The position numbers and the translations under genes were made by a program. This document shows, in pieces, positions 53,359-62,289 of a DNA stretch of 64,000 nt. The notes under the pieces were generated by a model. It saw nothing but the letters and a program-made list of their open reading frames with translations. It did not search any database and was not told the DNA's origin. The DNA is from Bosea vaviloviae (GTDB lineage: Bacteria > Pseudomonadota > Alphaproteobacteria > Rhizobiales > Beijerinckiaceae): positions 5,571,001-5,635,000 of the forward strand of contig NZ_CP017147.1 of NCBI RefSeq assembly GCF_001741865.1, written 5' to 3'. Position 1 is the first letter of the stretch. Each line of letters begins with the position of its first letter.

Positions 53359-54081
53359 GTGGCTTCGATATTTCCGCCAACACAGCAGACATCATTGATT
53401 CGGATCCATAACAGCCTTGTAGGCGGTGTCGAGCGGCAGGCGCTGGCTTGGCTCGTCAGGCGCATTCCTGCGCGTGTCACCCCTGATGGCCTGACAGCCT
53501 TTGGTATCTTTGGTGCCTTCGTGACCCTTGTCAGCTATGCGCTGACAGCTTGGTCACCCGCCTTTCTTTGGTTGGCCTCGCTTGGCCTGGTGTTTCACTG
53601 GTTCGGCGATTCGCTCGATGGCAGCCTTGCGCGTTTCAGGAAGATCGAGCGGCCGAGATACGGGTATTTTCTCGATCAGACGATCGACGTGATCGGCAAT
53701 CTCCTGATCTGCGTAGGGATGGGGCTGACGGCCTATGTTCGTATGGACGCGGCGCTGCTCGCGATGGCGGGCTACCATGCCTTGTCGATCTACTCGCTCG
53801 TGCGCGCCTGCGTTTCCGGCGAATTCCACGTTTCGCTTGCCGGGACGGGACCGACCGAGACGCGGTTGCTCATCATCATGATGAACACGATGATCTTCTT
53901 TTTTGGCGCGCCTCAGTTCGTGGTCAGCGGTGTCGCGATGACATGGTGCGACGTCACGGTATTCCTGATGGCCGCCGGCTATTTCGTCACCTTTGGCTAT
54001 TTTCTGGCGAGTTACGCCAGCGAGCTCGCGCGGGAAGAACCCAGCCGCGCGGAGACTTCGTCGGAAGGCACGCGCAGCTAG
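53359..54081 (+). CDS. CDP-alcohol phosphatidyltransferase family protein
   Basis: Integral membrane enzyme of about 240 residues with roughly six hydrophobic segments. The full catalytic motif is visible as GDSLDGSLARFRKIERPR followed by YGYFLDQTID, i.e. D-x2-DG-x2-AR-x8-G-x3-D-x3-D. Such enzymes move a phospho-alcohol from a CDP-activated donor to a second alcohol, as in phospholipid and phosphosphingolipid head-group synthesis. The GTG at 53359 is a tentative start. It is divergent from the second glycosyltransferase gene. In this cluster it may attach a phospho head group to the sphingoid-like product. Confidence 0.87.
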   Translation: MASIFPPTQQTSLIRIHNSLVGGVERQALAWLVRRIPARVTPDGLTAFGIFGAFVTLVSYALTAWSPAFLWLASLGLVFHWFGDSLDGSLARFRKIERPRYGYFLDQTIDVIGNLLICVGMGLTAYVRMDAALLAMAGYHALSIYSLVRACVSGEFHVSLAGTGPTETRLLIIMMNTMIFFFGAPQFVVSGVAMTWCDVTVFLMAAGYFVTFGYFLASYASELAREEPSRAETSSEGTRS

Positions 54082-54195
54082 GCTTCGCGCAGCTCGCGAG
54101 AACGTGTCGCTTCGATCTTCATTCGCACCATGCGAAGCGTCTAGCGCTACACATATCAAGGAGATTCGCTGTCACGTAAGAGGTAAATGGTTTTC

Positions 54196-54224
54196 TTGAA
54201 ATGTCCGGTAAATTACCGTACATT
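54196..54224 (+). promoter_or_regulatory. Promoter with embedded operator for the DUF1778-GNAT pair
   Basis: A -35-like TTGAAA (54196-54201) and a -10-like TACATT (54219-54224) are 17 bases apart. The spacer holds a perfect palindrome CGGTAA-A-TTACCG (54206-54218), the expected place for an autorepressing antitoxin to bind. A further half site, ggtaaat, is at 54182-54188. Confidence 0.6.
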
Positions 54225-54242
54225 ATAGAGAGGAGAAAATCA

Positions 54243-54530
54243 ATGCCCCAGACGACCACGCGTTCCACCCGCCTTGAAGCGCGGATCTCGCCGGACGCAC
54301 TTACCGTCCTGAAGCGGGCCGCTGAAATCCAAGGGCGCAGCCTTAGCGACTTTGTCGTGGCGGCAGCCCAGGAGGCAGCACAGAAGACGATCGCTGAAAC
54401 GCAGATCATCCGGCTTTCCGTCGACGACCAACGCGCACTTGCGCAATCACTACTCAATCCGCCCGTGCCTACACCCGCTTTGCACGGTGCCCGCGACGCC
54501 CATCACCGCTTGGTGCTGGATTCGCAGTGA
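54243..54530 (+). CDS. DUF1778 antitoxin (TacA-like)
   Basis: Antitoxin of 95 residues with a ribbon-helix-helix N-terminus: TRLEARISPDALTVLKRAAE then GRSLSDFVVAAAQEAA. The C-terminal half (LSVDDQRALAQSLLNPP) is the toxin-binding tail typical of DUF1778 proteins. A GAGAGGAG ribosome site eight bases before the ATG at 54243 decides the start. It overlaps the toxin gene by four bases (GTGA). A palindrome in the promoter spacer suggests autoregulation with the toxin as co-repressor. Confidence 0.9.
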   Translation: MPQTTTRSTRLEARISPDALTVLKRAAEIQGRSLSDFVVAAAQEAAQKTIAETQIIRLSVDDQRALAQSLLNPPVPTPALHGARDAHHRLVLDSQ

Positions 54531-55033
54531 CGGCCTCATTCGTTATTCAGTCCCTTGCGCCCGAACACGATCGCCTGGCTTTTTCCTGCGGCGTCGATGC
54601 GCTCGACCGCTATCTGCAGAACCAAGCCAGCCAGGACGTGCGCCGCCATATCTCTAACTGCTTCGTCGCGTCCCCGGTGGAGAGCGCCGCCATCGCCGGG
54701 TACTATATGCTGGCGGCCGCCAGCGTGCCGGTGCTCGATCTACCTGAAGCCGAAACCAAGCGCCTGCCGCGCTATCCTGTGCTTCCGACGGCTCTGATCG
54801 GCAGGCTCGCCGTTGATCGCCAGTACCGCAGGCGGAATCTTGGTGGCGCACTCCTGTTCGACGCGATCCAGCGTGCGGCGCGCGCCGAGCCTGCGGTATT
54901 CGCGATGATCGTGGACGCCAAGGACGAAGACGCCGCGGCTTTCTACCAACATTTTGGGTTTATGCCTTTCGCCAACCGACCGATGAGCCTGTTCCTGCCC
55001 GTCGCCACAGCGATGAAGCTGCTGAAGATCTGA
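54527..55033 (+). CDS. GNAT-type toxin (TacT-like)
   Basis: N-acetyltransferase toxin of 168 residues. The beginning FSCGVDALDRYLQNQASQD is diagnostic for TacT/AtaT-type toxins, which acetylate the amino acid on charged tRNA and stop translation. The acetyl-CoA loop is VDRQYRRRNLGGALLFDA, and the catalytic-region C-terminus includes DAAAFYQHFGFMPF with the conserved Tyr. A GTG start overlaps the antitoxin stop. The pair lies between the CDP-alcohol transferase and the WcbI-like gene, an accessory module inside the biosynthetic cluster. Confidence 0.9.
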   Translation: MTASFVIQSLAPEHDRLAFSCGVDALDRYLQNQASQDVRRHISNCFVASPVESAAIAGYYMLAAASVPVLDLPEAETKRLPRYPVLPTALIGRLAVDRQYRRRNLGGALLFDAIQRAARAEPAVFAMIVDAKDEDAAAFYQHFGFMPFANRPMSLFLPVATAMKLLKI

Positions 55034-55082
55034 CTGATGACTGCAGCGTATCGACTAATCCCATGACCTATAGACGGGCATT

Positions 55083-56858
55083 CTAGCCATAGTAGGAGAT
55101 ATACTTCCTGACATACTCCTCCCAGGTGATCCACTCGCCGCGGACAAGGTATGTCCGCTGGGCATCGGCCCATTTGACTCCGAGGGCGGCCGCGACCTTG
55201 GGGTGGACCGGAACCTGCAATCGGCGCAGCGAGTTCAGCGAGCCCGGCAGCCAGAAATGCAGGGAGAGGCCGAGCTCTCGGGTCACATGCTTCACCAGCA
55301 TCTTCATGATCGCGCCATTCGGATGGGCCGTGGTGTAGAACACCTGCCTGTTCCTGAAGTTGTCGAGGATATAGGCGCCGATACCGACTGTGAATTTGCG
55401 GTCCATCTCCTCCAGGCGGCGCTCTTCGAACGTATGAAGACGCTTGAAATCGACCACGCGTTCGATCTGCAGCGATTCATAGGCCTTGAAGCGGCGTTCA
55501 TGATCGGGGAGTTCCTTTCGCAAGCGCGCCAGCAGCCCGTCGAAATAGGTGAACTCGAAATTCGGGAAATCGCGATTGCGCGCCAGCTTGTCGTCCGGCC
55601 CGTTGAAGGCGTCGAAGGGCCAGAGCGAGGCAAAGCGAACGCATGGGTAGCGCAAGGTCGGCAACTGTTCCGGCACATAGTCACGCAACGGATATTGCTC
55701 CCATTCCCGGATGTCCTGGATCAGCAGCATGTCGCACTCCTCCAGGTCCCGTCGCCCCTGCTCGTGCAGATAGGCAGGCAACTCCATGTAGTGGTGCTTG
55801 ACCGAGAACTGGCGCGAGAAGCCGGAATGGTCGCGCAACGCCTCAGCCAGCAGGTTGCCCTGGCAATTGCCGAAAATCACGATCCGTTTCTTCGTCGGAT
55901 GGTAGGCGAGCCGCGGCTGATCCCGCTCCAGCATGGAAGGCACCACGACCTGCGGGGACAGCCTGTGCAGGTCGAACGATCTCAGCAGGAGCGAGGCATT
56001 GCGGAAATGGCGTATCCGGAAATCGATGGCGCGCGGGACACCGACATCCATGCTCAGATCCATCGGCACGCCGAACTCGAACGAGACATGGCCTTTCGCG
56101 AGATCGCTCGCGTTGAACCGGCCGAGGCCGAGCGGGGTGCCGTCGCGGGTCCTGACGGCGATCTCGAGAGCCGGATCCGCCTGGCGCCGCGCGCCCTTGA
56201 GATCGCAGGCCAGATCGACGCGATAGGTCCCCATCGGGAGGCGCAGGGTCGCCGAACTGCGGCCAAGTTTCAGCCAGTTGATCGAGACCGGAGACAAGCT
56301 CACGCCGCCAGGGCGCGGCAAGGTGCGCAACCGCCCCAGCAGCCGCCAGGCCTCGATTGCCGCAGGCTGGCTGTCCGCGGGATCGCCCGGCGCCTCGCTG
56401 TGCAGCGTGACGTCGAGCATCGTCAGCCAGGCGTTCCCGAAATGGCTGTAGCGGAACTCGAAGGGCGCGTCGGCCCCGCCCTCGATGCTCAGATCCGACG
56501 GCACGTCGAACGTCACGCTCTGCTCGCCGCTACGCAGATCCGCCGCGGTGAAATCACGCCAGGCGCACAGAATCCGGTTTTGCGCGACGACTTCGAGGCC
56601 GAGCACGGGGTGATCGCCTTGCAACGGCATCCGCACCCCACAGCGGAAGGAGATGCGATATCGCCCCTGCGCAAGGCGCAGGAACGGGCCATAGAGGAAC
56701 GTTCGCGCCGGTATCAGCAGGAGGACGGAAACGGAACCATCGGCCCAGCGCCGTGCCGGCTCATGCACTTCCATCGACGGAAGCAGCCGCCACGCATCGG
56801 CAGACGGGCGCTCCTGCTCCGTCCCTTGCGTCATTCCGGCTGCAGCCGTCGCGCTCAT
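55083..56858 (-). CDS. WcbI-domain protein with two tandem N-terminal beta-rich repeats
   Basis: Protein of 591 residues. The C-terminal half (about 325-591) is WcbI-like, with IVIFGNCQGNLLAEALR, LIQDIREWEQYPL and TTAHPNGAIMKMLVKHV. WcbI proteins act in capsule/polysaccharide synthesis, possibly as acyltransferases. The N-terminal half holds two similar blocks of roughly 125 residues. Each has a G-x-YR segment (QGRYRISFRCG; MGTYRVDLACD), FTAADL/FNASDL, a V-P-DLS segment and HFGNAWL/HFRNASL. They look like duplicated beta-sandwich or carbohydrate-binding domains. The ATG at 56858 is the likely start. Divergent from the FAAL gene. A role in decorating a glycan or glycolipid head group is inferred. 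Confidence 0.75.
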   Translation of the reverse strand: MSATAAAGMTQGTEQERPSADAWRLLPSMEVHEPARRWADGSVSVLLLIPARTFLYGPFLRLAQGRYRISFRCGVRMPLQGDHPVLGLEVVAQNRILCAWRDFTAADLRSGEQSVTFDVPSDLSIEGGADAPFEFRYSHFGNAWLTMLDVTLHSEAPGDPADSQPAAIEAWRLLGRLRTLPRPGGVSLSPVSINWLKLGRSSATLRLPMGTYRVDLACDLKGARRQADPALEIAVRTRDGTPLGLGRFNASDLAKGHVSFEFGVPMDLSMDVGVPRAIDFRIRHFRNASLLLRSFDLHRLSPQVVVPSMLERDQPRLAYHPTKKRIVIFGNCQGNLLAEALRDHSGFSRQFSVKHHYMELPAYLHEQGRRDLEECDMLLIQDIREWEQYPLRDYVPEQLPTLRYPCVRFASLWPFDAFNGPDDKLARNRDFPNFEFTYFDGLLARLRKELPDHERRFKAYESLQIERVVDFKRLHTFEERRLEEMDRKFTVGIGAYILDNFRNRQVFYTTAHPNGAIMKMLVKHVTRELGLSLHFWLPGSLNSLRRLQVPVHPKVAAALGVKWADAQRTYLVRGEWITWEEYVRKYISYYG

Positions 56859-57112
56859 CGTCTGTTCCGCCAGATTTGATCCCGCAACCGCATGTCGTCT
56901 AACATCACTTGCAGGTATCACTTGCAAGCGTATGCAGCGGACGATCAGAAGCTTGTCGATGTTGACCACCGATCCGGACAAGCTTCACTCGACCAGCCTC
57001 CTTTTACATGCCAATCGCGTGCCGGGCGCCATCCTGGACGGCTCCGCGGAGGCCGGTCGCAAAGCCCCGCCCCCTCGGCAATCAGCGATGCTTCCTTTCA
57101 AGACAGGGTGAG

Positions 57113-58873
57113 ATGCGCGGATTTTCGTCCCTTGCCGAGGTATTGCAGCACCAGGCCGTCCAACGACCCGATGTCGCTGCGGTGACGGTCTATTCCGACC
57201 GACCGGGTGAACGGCCATCGTTGACCTTCGCAGGGCTCCATGCGCAGGCCGCTTGCCTGGCGGACCAGTTGGCCGCGCAGACCGTGCCCGGAGACCGGGC
57301 CTTGCTGATTTTCCCGTCCTGCCTGGAATTCGTCGTCGCCTATTTCGCCTGTCTCATGGCCGGCGTGGTGGCGGTGCCGATGATGCCGCCGCGCCGCAAT
57401 GCGAATCACGATGCCAGTGCGGCCATCATGGCCGACTGTACGCCGCGCCTGGCGCTCAGCCCTACCAAGGATTCCGATCCGCGTGGCACATTAAGGGAGC
57501 GCCTGACTGAGCGAGGCATACGCCACGTCCCGGTCGCCCTGGCGCCCGAACCGGTCGTGGCTCGAGGGTGGCTCCGCGACGCCACGGAACTCGCTTTCCT
57601 GCAATACACCTCCGGCTCCACCTCGACGCCCAAGGGGGTGATGGTCAGCCATAAGAACCTGCTCGACAATCTCGAGATGATGCGGGCGCGCCTCGGCAAT
57701 CACACGGATTCGGCGCATGTGAGCTGGATCCCGCTGTATCACGACCTCGGCCTCATCATGAACCTGCTGCAGCCGATCTATCTCGGTGCGCCTTGCGTCC
57801 TGATGACTCCTTCGGGCTTCATGCACCGGCCGCTGAACTGGCTGCGGGCAATCCATGAACATGGAGCCGAGGTCGCTGCCGCCCCGAATTTCGCCTATGA
57901 TTTATGCGTTGATCGCTTCCGGTCGGAGCAGATGGAAGGCGTCGACCTCAGCAGCTGGAAGATTGCCCTCAACGGCGCCGAGCCGGTGCGGGCCGCCACG
58001 CTCGAGCGCTTCACCGCCACCTTCGAGCCCTATGGTTTCGACGCTCGCGCGATGCGCCCGGCCTATGGCCTCGCCGAAGCCACCCTGCTGGTCAGTGCAG
58101 CGGACCGAGGAGCCGAAACGCGCATCCGCGACGTCAGCGCCAGCGGTTTGAAGGACGCTCGTGTCGCAGCGCCCGAACATCTCGACGATATCTCCCGGAT
58201 CGCAAGCTGCGGTTCCGCCATGGCCGGCTTGTCTCTGGCCGTCGTCGATCCGGAGACAAGGCGCCGGCTGCCGCCGGGCCGGATCGGTGAGATCTGGCTT
58301 CAAGCCTCTTCGGTCGCCTGCGGCTATTGGGAGCGCCCCGCCGAAAGCGAGGCGACCTTTCGCGCCCGCATCGAGGCGGATTCGGAGCGTCCACCCGGGC
58401 AAGAGAATAGCTGGCTACGCACCGGAGATCTCGGCCATATCGACACCGATGGCGAACTCTATGTCGTCGGGCGCCTGAAGGATGTGATGATCGTCAGGGG
58501 GGTCAATCATTACCCGCAGGACATCGAGGCGACCGTTGCTGCCAGCCATCCGTCCCTGCGGCGGGACCACGGCGCGGCCTTTGCGATCCTCGATGATGAG
58601 GGCGCCGAGCTAATCGTCGTCGTGCAGGAAGTTGAACGAACGCAGCGACACAGCCTCTCGGCTCCCGAGGTGGCGGCTGCCGTGCAGGCGGCCGTGGTGA
58701 ACAACCACGATATCGCCCTGCACAAGATCGTGCTGATCCGGCCGGGAACGCTGCCAAAGACGACCAGCGGCAAGATCCAGCGCAGCCTCACCAAGCGGCG
58801 CTGGCTGGATGGGGAGCTGGAACCATGGAACAGCGCCAACCAGCCCGCCGATCAGCCCGCCGATTCGCATTGA
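57113..58873 (+). CDS. Fatty acyl-AMP ligase (FAAL)
   Basis: Adenylating enzyme of 586 residues that activates a fatty acid as acyl-AMP and loads it on an ACP rather than CoA. Motifs: FLQYTSGSTSTPKGVMVSH (P-loop), VSWIPLYHDLGLI, PAYGLAEATLLVS, WLRTGDLGHIDTDGELYVVGR and KDVMIVRGVNHYPQDIE, with a C-terminal LPKTTSGKIQRS. The SWIPLYHDLGLI and HYPQDIE forms are typical of FAALs that serve PKS pathways. The ATG at 57113 follows AGGGTGAG. The ACP gene follows 30 bases on. Together they would prime the PKS with a fatty acyl starter. Confidence 0.92.
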   Translation: MRGFSSLAEVLQHQAVQRPDVAAVTVYSDRPGERPSLTFAGLHAQAACLADQLAAQTVPGDRALLIFPSCLEFVVAYFACLMAGVVAVPMMPPRRNANHDASAAIMADCTPRLALSPTKDSDPRGTLRERLTERGIRHVPVALAPEPVVARGWLRDATELAFLQYTSGSTSTPKGVMVSHKNLLDNLEMMRARLGNHTDSAHVSWIPLYHDLGLIMNLLQPIYLGAPCVLMTPSGFMHRPLNWLRAIHEHGAEVAAAPNFAYDLCVDRFRSEQMEGVDLSSWKIALNGAEPVRAATLERFTATFEPYGFDARAMRPAYGLAEATLLVSAADRGAETRIRDVSASGLKDARVAAPEHLDDISRIASCGSAMAGLSLAVVDPETRRRLPPGRIGEIWLQASSVACGYWERPAESEATFRARIEADSERPPGQENSWLRTGDLGHIDTDGELYVVGRLKDVMIVRGVNHYPQDIEATVAASHPSLRRDHGAAFAILDDEGAELIVVVQEVERTQRHSLSAPEVAAAVQAAVVNNHDIALHKIVLIRPGTLPKTTSGKIQRSLTKRRWLDGELEPWNSANQPADQPADSH

Positions 58874-58903
58874 CGTTTCGCGTCGGTCGCCGCAGTCGAG
58901 ATC

Positions 58904-59185
58904 ATGGACCCGGCCTCACTCGCTGACAGGATCTTCATGCCTTCGGATTCCGAAACGGAGCAGTTCTGCAAATCATGTCTGGCTGAGATGCTCGACATCG
59001 ACGAGAACGAGATTCTGCCTTCTACGACATTCGCCAGCCTGGGCCTGGATTCAGCTGCAGCTGTCCATTTCGTCCTGGAGACCGAGCAGAGGATAGGGAT
59101 CGAGCTCTATCCGGGCGTCACCCACGACTATCCGACCGTCGCGGAATTCGCCGCCTATCTCGGCCGACGCGTCGGGACTTCCTGA
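58904..59185 (+). CDS. Stand-alone acyl carrier protein
   Basis: ACP of 93 residues. The phosphopantetheine site is FASLGLDSAAAVHFV with Ser50, followed by YPGVTHDYPTVAEFAAYLG, the usual PP-binding domain ending. It follows the FAAL gene closely on the same strand and is its obvious partner. A second ATG 11 codons in (58937) is possible. The acyl-ACP would be offered to the KS of the PKS at 44326-51765. Confidence 0.9.
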   Translation: MDPASLADRIFMPSDSETEQFCKSCLAEMLDIDENEILPSTTFASLGLDSAAAVHFVLETEQRIGIELYPGVTHDYPTVAEFAAYLGRRVGTS

Positions 59186-59297
59186 CATCGGCTCCTGGAG
59201 CATTGCGGTTGCCCGCCGCTATCAGAAGGCCGCAGCATCTTTGCCGGCAAATTAAAAACCGATCGTAAGGCAAAGCCGGAACTCCGCGGCGCAGCCC

Positions 59298-60071
59298 TCA
59301 GCGCCGTTCCGGCCCCATCTGAGGCTGCGGCGACGCAGCCACATCTCCCGCCTCGAAGGTCTTGAGCGTTTCATCGTAACGCGGATGCAGCGTGCCCATC
59401 CAGCGGTCCCAAAACGAAAACGTATGCCCGAAATTGAATCGAAAAGTTCCATGATGCTGGTCGTGGAACACTGTGCTGGCGAGCGGCCAGGGGGAGCGTC
59501 CAGCAGGTGAAGCGAAGTGCTCGTAACCCGCATGGCCCAGCATGCCGCTGATTTGATCATAGAGCTTCTGCAAGACCAGCATCTGCCAGGGCATCGGCAG
59601 GACGAAGACGACGAGCGCGTAATAGGCTTGGTTCAGCAGCGCTTCGACGAAGCTTTCGTGATGATTGCTCCAGACGGTCGGCGCCACGCTCTTATGGTGC
59701 AGAGCGTGGAAGCGATAGAAGGGCTTGCGGTGCAGGAGGCGGTGAACCCAGTAGAACCAGGCATCGTACAGCACGACCGAAGCGAGGAGCATCAGCGGAC
59801 CCGACCACCAGGAGAGTTCGAGCGGCGCAATCGTCCAGCCTTGCTGCTGGGCGAAGAGGCCGAACACGAAGCAGCTTGTCAGCGTCAATATCGACACCGG
59901 CGCCTGCTTGAGTTCCTGCCATTTGCGATTGTTCACGCGATCCTTCTGAATGCGCCGCTCGGGATGGCGTGCATTCATGATTTCGAAAAACAGGCCGGTC
60001 AGCAGCATGACCAGCACGATGGCGCCGACGACGATGGCAAAAAGCGAAAGGAACGCGATGAGAAGCGTCAC
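59298..60071 (-). CDS. Sterol desaturase/fatty acid hydroxylase family protein
   Basis: Integral membrane di-iron oxygenase of 257 residues. Histidine clusters are WVHRLLH (His110, His114), HALHH (His122, His125, His126), NHHES (His137, His138), GHAGYEH (His180, His185) and FHDQHH (His203, His206, His207), the full set for this family. Hydrophobic segments lie at about 5-30, 57-73 and 90-108 and around 145-170. It starts with a GTG at 60071 and is convergent with the ACP gene. Relatives hydroxylate sphingoid bases and fatty acids, which suits a tailoring role here. Confidence 0.9.
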   Translation of the reverse strand: MTLLIAFLSLFAIVVGAIVLVMLLTGLFFEIMNARHPERRIQKDRVNNRKWQELKQAPVSILTLTSCFVFGLFAQQQGWTIAPLELSWWSGPLMLLASVVLYDAWFYWVHRLLHRKPFYRFHALHHKSVAPTVWSNHHESFVEALLNQAYYALVVFVLPMPWQMLVLQKLYDQISGMLGHAGYEHFASPAGRSPWPLASTVFHDQHHGTFRFNFGHTFSFWDRWMGTLHPRYDETLKTFEAGDVAASPQPQMGPERR

Positions 60072-60300
60072 GGTCTGAACTGGCCTCTGGCAATCTGCTC
60101 TTCTGCGACCAAGGCTAGTCTGCTGCGGAAAATGTCGCCAGCCCTCGGGTCGGGGAATGTGCGGAACGCTTGAGCACGTAACCCAGAGCCCCTAGCAACC
60201 TCTAGGACGACGCTGCAAATGGCCTGACGCACCTTGAAACCGCGCCGCTTTGCGGCCAAATCGCTGGCGCGACGATGATCCGTTCAAAGAGCTTTTCAGC

Positions 60301-62175
60301 ATGACCACGACCACCACCGAGAACCGCAGTTTCGAAGCCGACGTCTCGCGCCTGCTCCATATGATGGTGCATTCGGTCTATTCGGACCGGGACGTCTTCC
60401 TGCGCGAATTGATCTCCAACGCCGCCGATGCCTGCGAGAAGCTGCGTTACGAGGCGATCGCCAGGCCGGAGCTGATCGGCGAGGATCCCAGGCTCGCGAT
60501 CACGATTGCCGCCGATGCCGAGGCCGGGACGCTCTCGATCGCCGATAACGGCATCGGCATGACCCGCGACGAGATGATCGAGGCGCTCGGCACGATCGCC
60601 CGTTCCGGCACCCGCGCCTTCATGGATCGCGTCGAGGCAGCCCAGGGCAAGGAGGGCGCGCAACTCATCGGCCAGTTCGGCGTCGGCTTCTATTCGGCCT
60701 TCATGGTGGCGGGCCAGGTCGAGGTCGTCAGCCGCCACGCCGGCAGCGAGGAAGCCTGGCGCTGGTCCTCCGACGGCAAGGGCGAGTTCTCCGTTGCGCC
60801 GGCCGCGTTGGAGGAAGCTCCCGCCCGCGGCACGCGCGTCACCCTCTCGCTGCTCGACGACGCCAAGAGCTATGCCGAACGCTGGACGCTGGAACGCATC
60901 GTCAAGGCGCAGTCCGGCCATGTCCCGGTGCCGATCTCCCTTGTCGAGAAGCCCGGCGCTGAGGCAACCTCGCTCGCCGACGGAGCCGCGCTCTGGACCC
61001 GGCCGAAAAGCGAGATCAAGCCCGAGGATTATGCCGACTTCTACCGCAGCGTGGCGGGCCAGTACGACGAGCCCGCCGCGACGATCCATTTCCGCGCCGA
61101 GGGGCGCCACGAATATACCGCGCTCGCCTTCGTGCCGGGCGGCAAGCCGTTCGATCTCTTCGACGCCGACCGCAAGGGCCGGATGAAGCTCTATGTGAAG
61201 CGCGTCTTCATCACCGATGAAGCTGAGCTCCTACCGCGCTATCTGCGCTTCGTGCGCGGCCTCGTCGACACCGCCGACCTGCCGCTCAACGTCTCGCGCG
61301 AGATGATCCAGGACAGCCCGCTGCTGGGCGCCATCAAGAAGGGCGTGACCAGCCGCATCCTCACCGATCTCGGCAAGCTCGCGGAGCAGGATGGCGAGGC
61401 CTTCACCGGGATCTGGGAGAATTTCGGCCCGGTCATCAAGGAAGGCCTCTACGAGGATTTCGAGCGGCGCGAACAGTTGCTCGGCCTCGCGCGCTTCAAG
61501 ACCACCACCTCCGGCGAAAGCTGGCGCAGCCTCAAGGACTATGTCGCGGCGCTGAAGGAGAACCAGACGGCGATCTACTACATCGCCGGCGACGATCCCG
61601 CGCGCATTGCCGCCTCGCCCCAGCTCGAGGGCTTCCGCGCCCGCGGCATCGAAGTCCTGCTGCTGAGCGACCCGGTCGACAGCTTCTGGGTGTCGAACGC
61701 GCCCGACCATGACGGCAAGCCGTTCAAATCCGTGACGCAGGGCGCGGCCGATCTCGGCCTGATCCCGCTGCTCGACGGCGAGGCGAAGCCGCAGCTCGAA
61801 ACCAGCGCCGAAGTCACGGCGCTGCTTAGCGTGATGAAGCAGACGCTGGCGGCTGAGGTCGAGGATGTCCGCGCCTCCGACCGCTTGACCGACAGCGCGG
61901 TCTGCCTGGTTGCGACCGATAAGGGCCCCGACCGCCAGTTCGAGCGCCTGCTCTCCGCCGCCGGCCGCCTCGACGGCGCCGCCAAGCCGGTCCTCGAGGT
62001 CAATCCGCAGCACGACCTGATCATCCGCCTCGCCGGATCGCAGGACGAGCCGCTGCGCAGCGACATCGCCCATCTGCTCCTCGATGAGGCGCGCATCCTC
62101 GATGGCGAGCGGCCGAGCGACGCCAAGGCCTTCTCCGATCGCCTGACCCGGCTGATCGCCAAGGGGCTGGCCTGA
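60301..62175 (+). CDS. htpG: Hsp90-family molecular chaperone HtpG
   Basis: Cytosolic ATP-dependent chaperone of 624 residues, a homodimer. The N-terminal GHKL ATPase shows SNAADACEKLRYEA, IADNGIGMTRDEMIEALG and GQFGVGFYSAFMVAG. The middle domain has the conserved PLNVSREMIQDSPLL region, and the C-terminal dimerisation domain ends the protein. The ATG at 60301 was chosen as the family-typical start (ENRSFEADVSRLLHMM); the frame is open a few codons further up. It marks the return to housekeeping genes. Confidence 0.97.
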   Translation: MTTTTTENRSFEADVSRLLHMMVHSVYSDRDVFLRELISNAADACEKLRYEAIARPELIGEDPRLAITIAADAEAGTLSIADNGIGMTRDEMIEALGTIARSGTRAFMDRVEAAQGKEGAQLIGQFGVGFYSAFMVAGQVEVVSRHAGSEEAWRWSSDGKGEFSVAPAALEEAPARGTRVTLSLLDDAKSYAERWTLERIVKAQSGHVPVPISLVEKPGAEATSLADGAALWTRPKSEIKPEDYADFYRSVAGQYDEPAATIHFRAEGRHEYTALAFVPGGKPFDLFDADRKGRMKLYVKRVFITDEAELLPRYLRFVRGLVDTADLPLNVSREMIQDSPLLGAIKKGVTSRILTDLGKLAEQDGEAFTGIWENFGPVIKEGLYEDFERREQLLGLARFKTTTSGESWRSLKDYVAALKENQTAIYYIAGDDPARIAASPQLEGFRARGIEVLLLSDPVDSFWVSNAPDHDGKPFKSVTQGAADLGLIPLLDGEAKPQLETSAEVTALLSVMKQTLAAEVEDVRASDRLTDSAVCLVATDKGPDRQFERLLSAAGRLDGAAKPVLEVNPQHDLIIRLAGSQDEPLRSDIAHLLLDEARILDGERPSDAKAFSDRLTRLIAKGLA

Positions 62176-62289
62176 ACCCGGCCCTCCAGGCGCTGTTCAG
62201 GCGAAGTTGAACATCACTTGGAGGTTGTCGACCAGCATCAACTGGCGCTCGCGCGAGTCGGGCGCGATCTCCGTCAAGATCCCCCCAGC

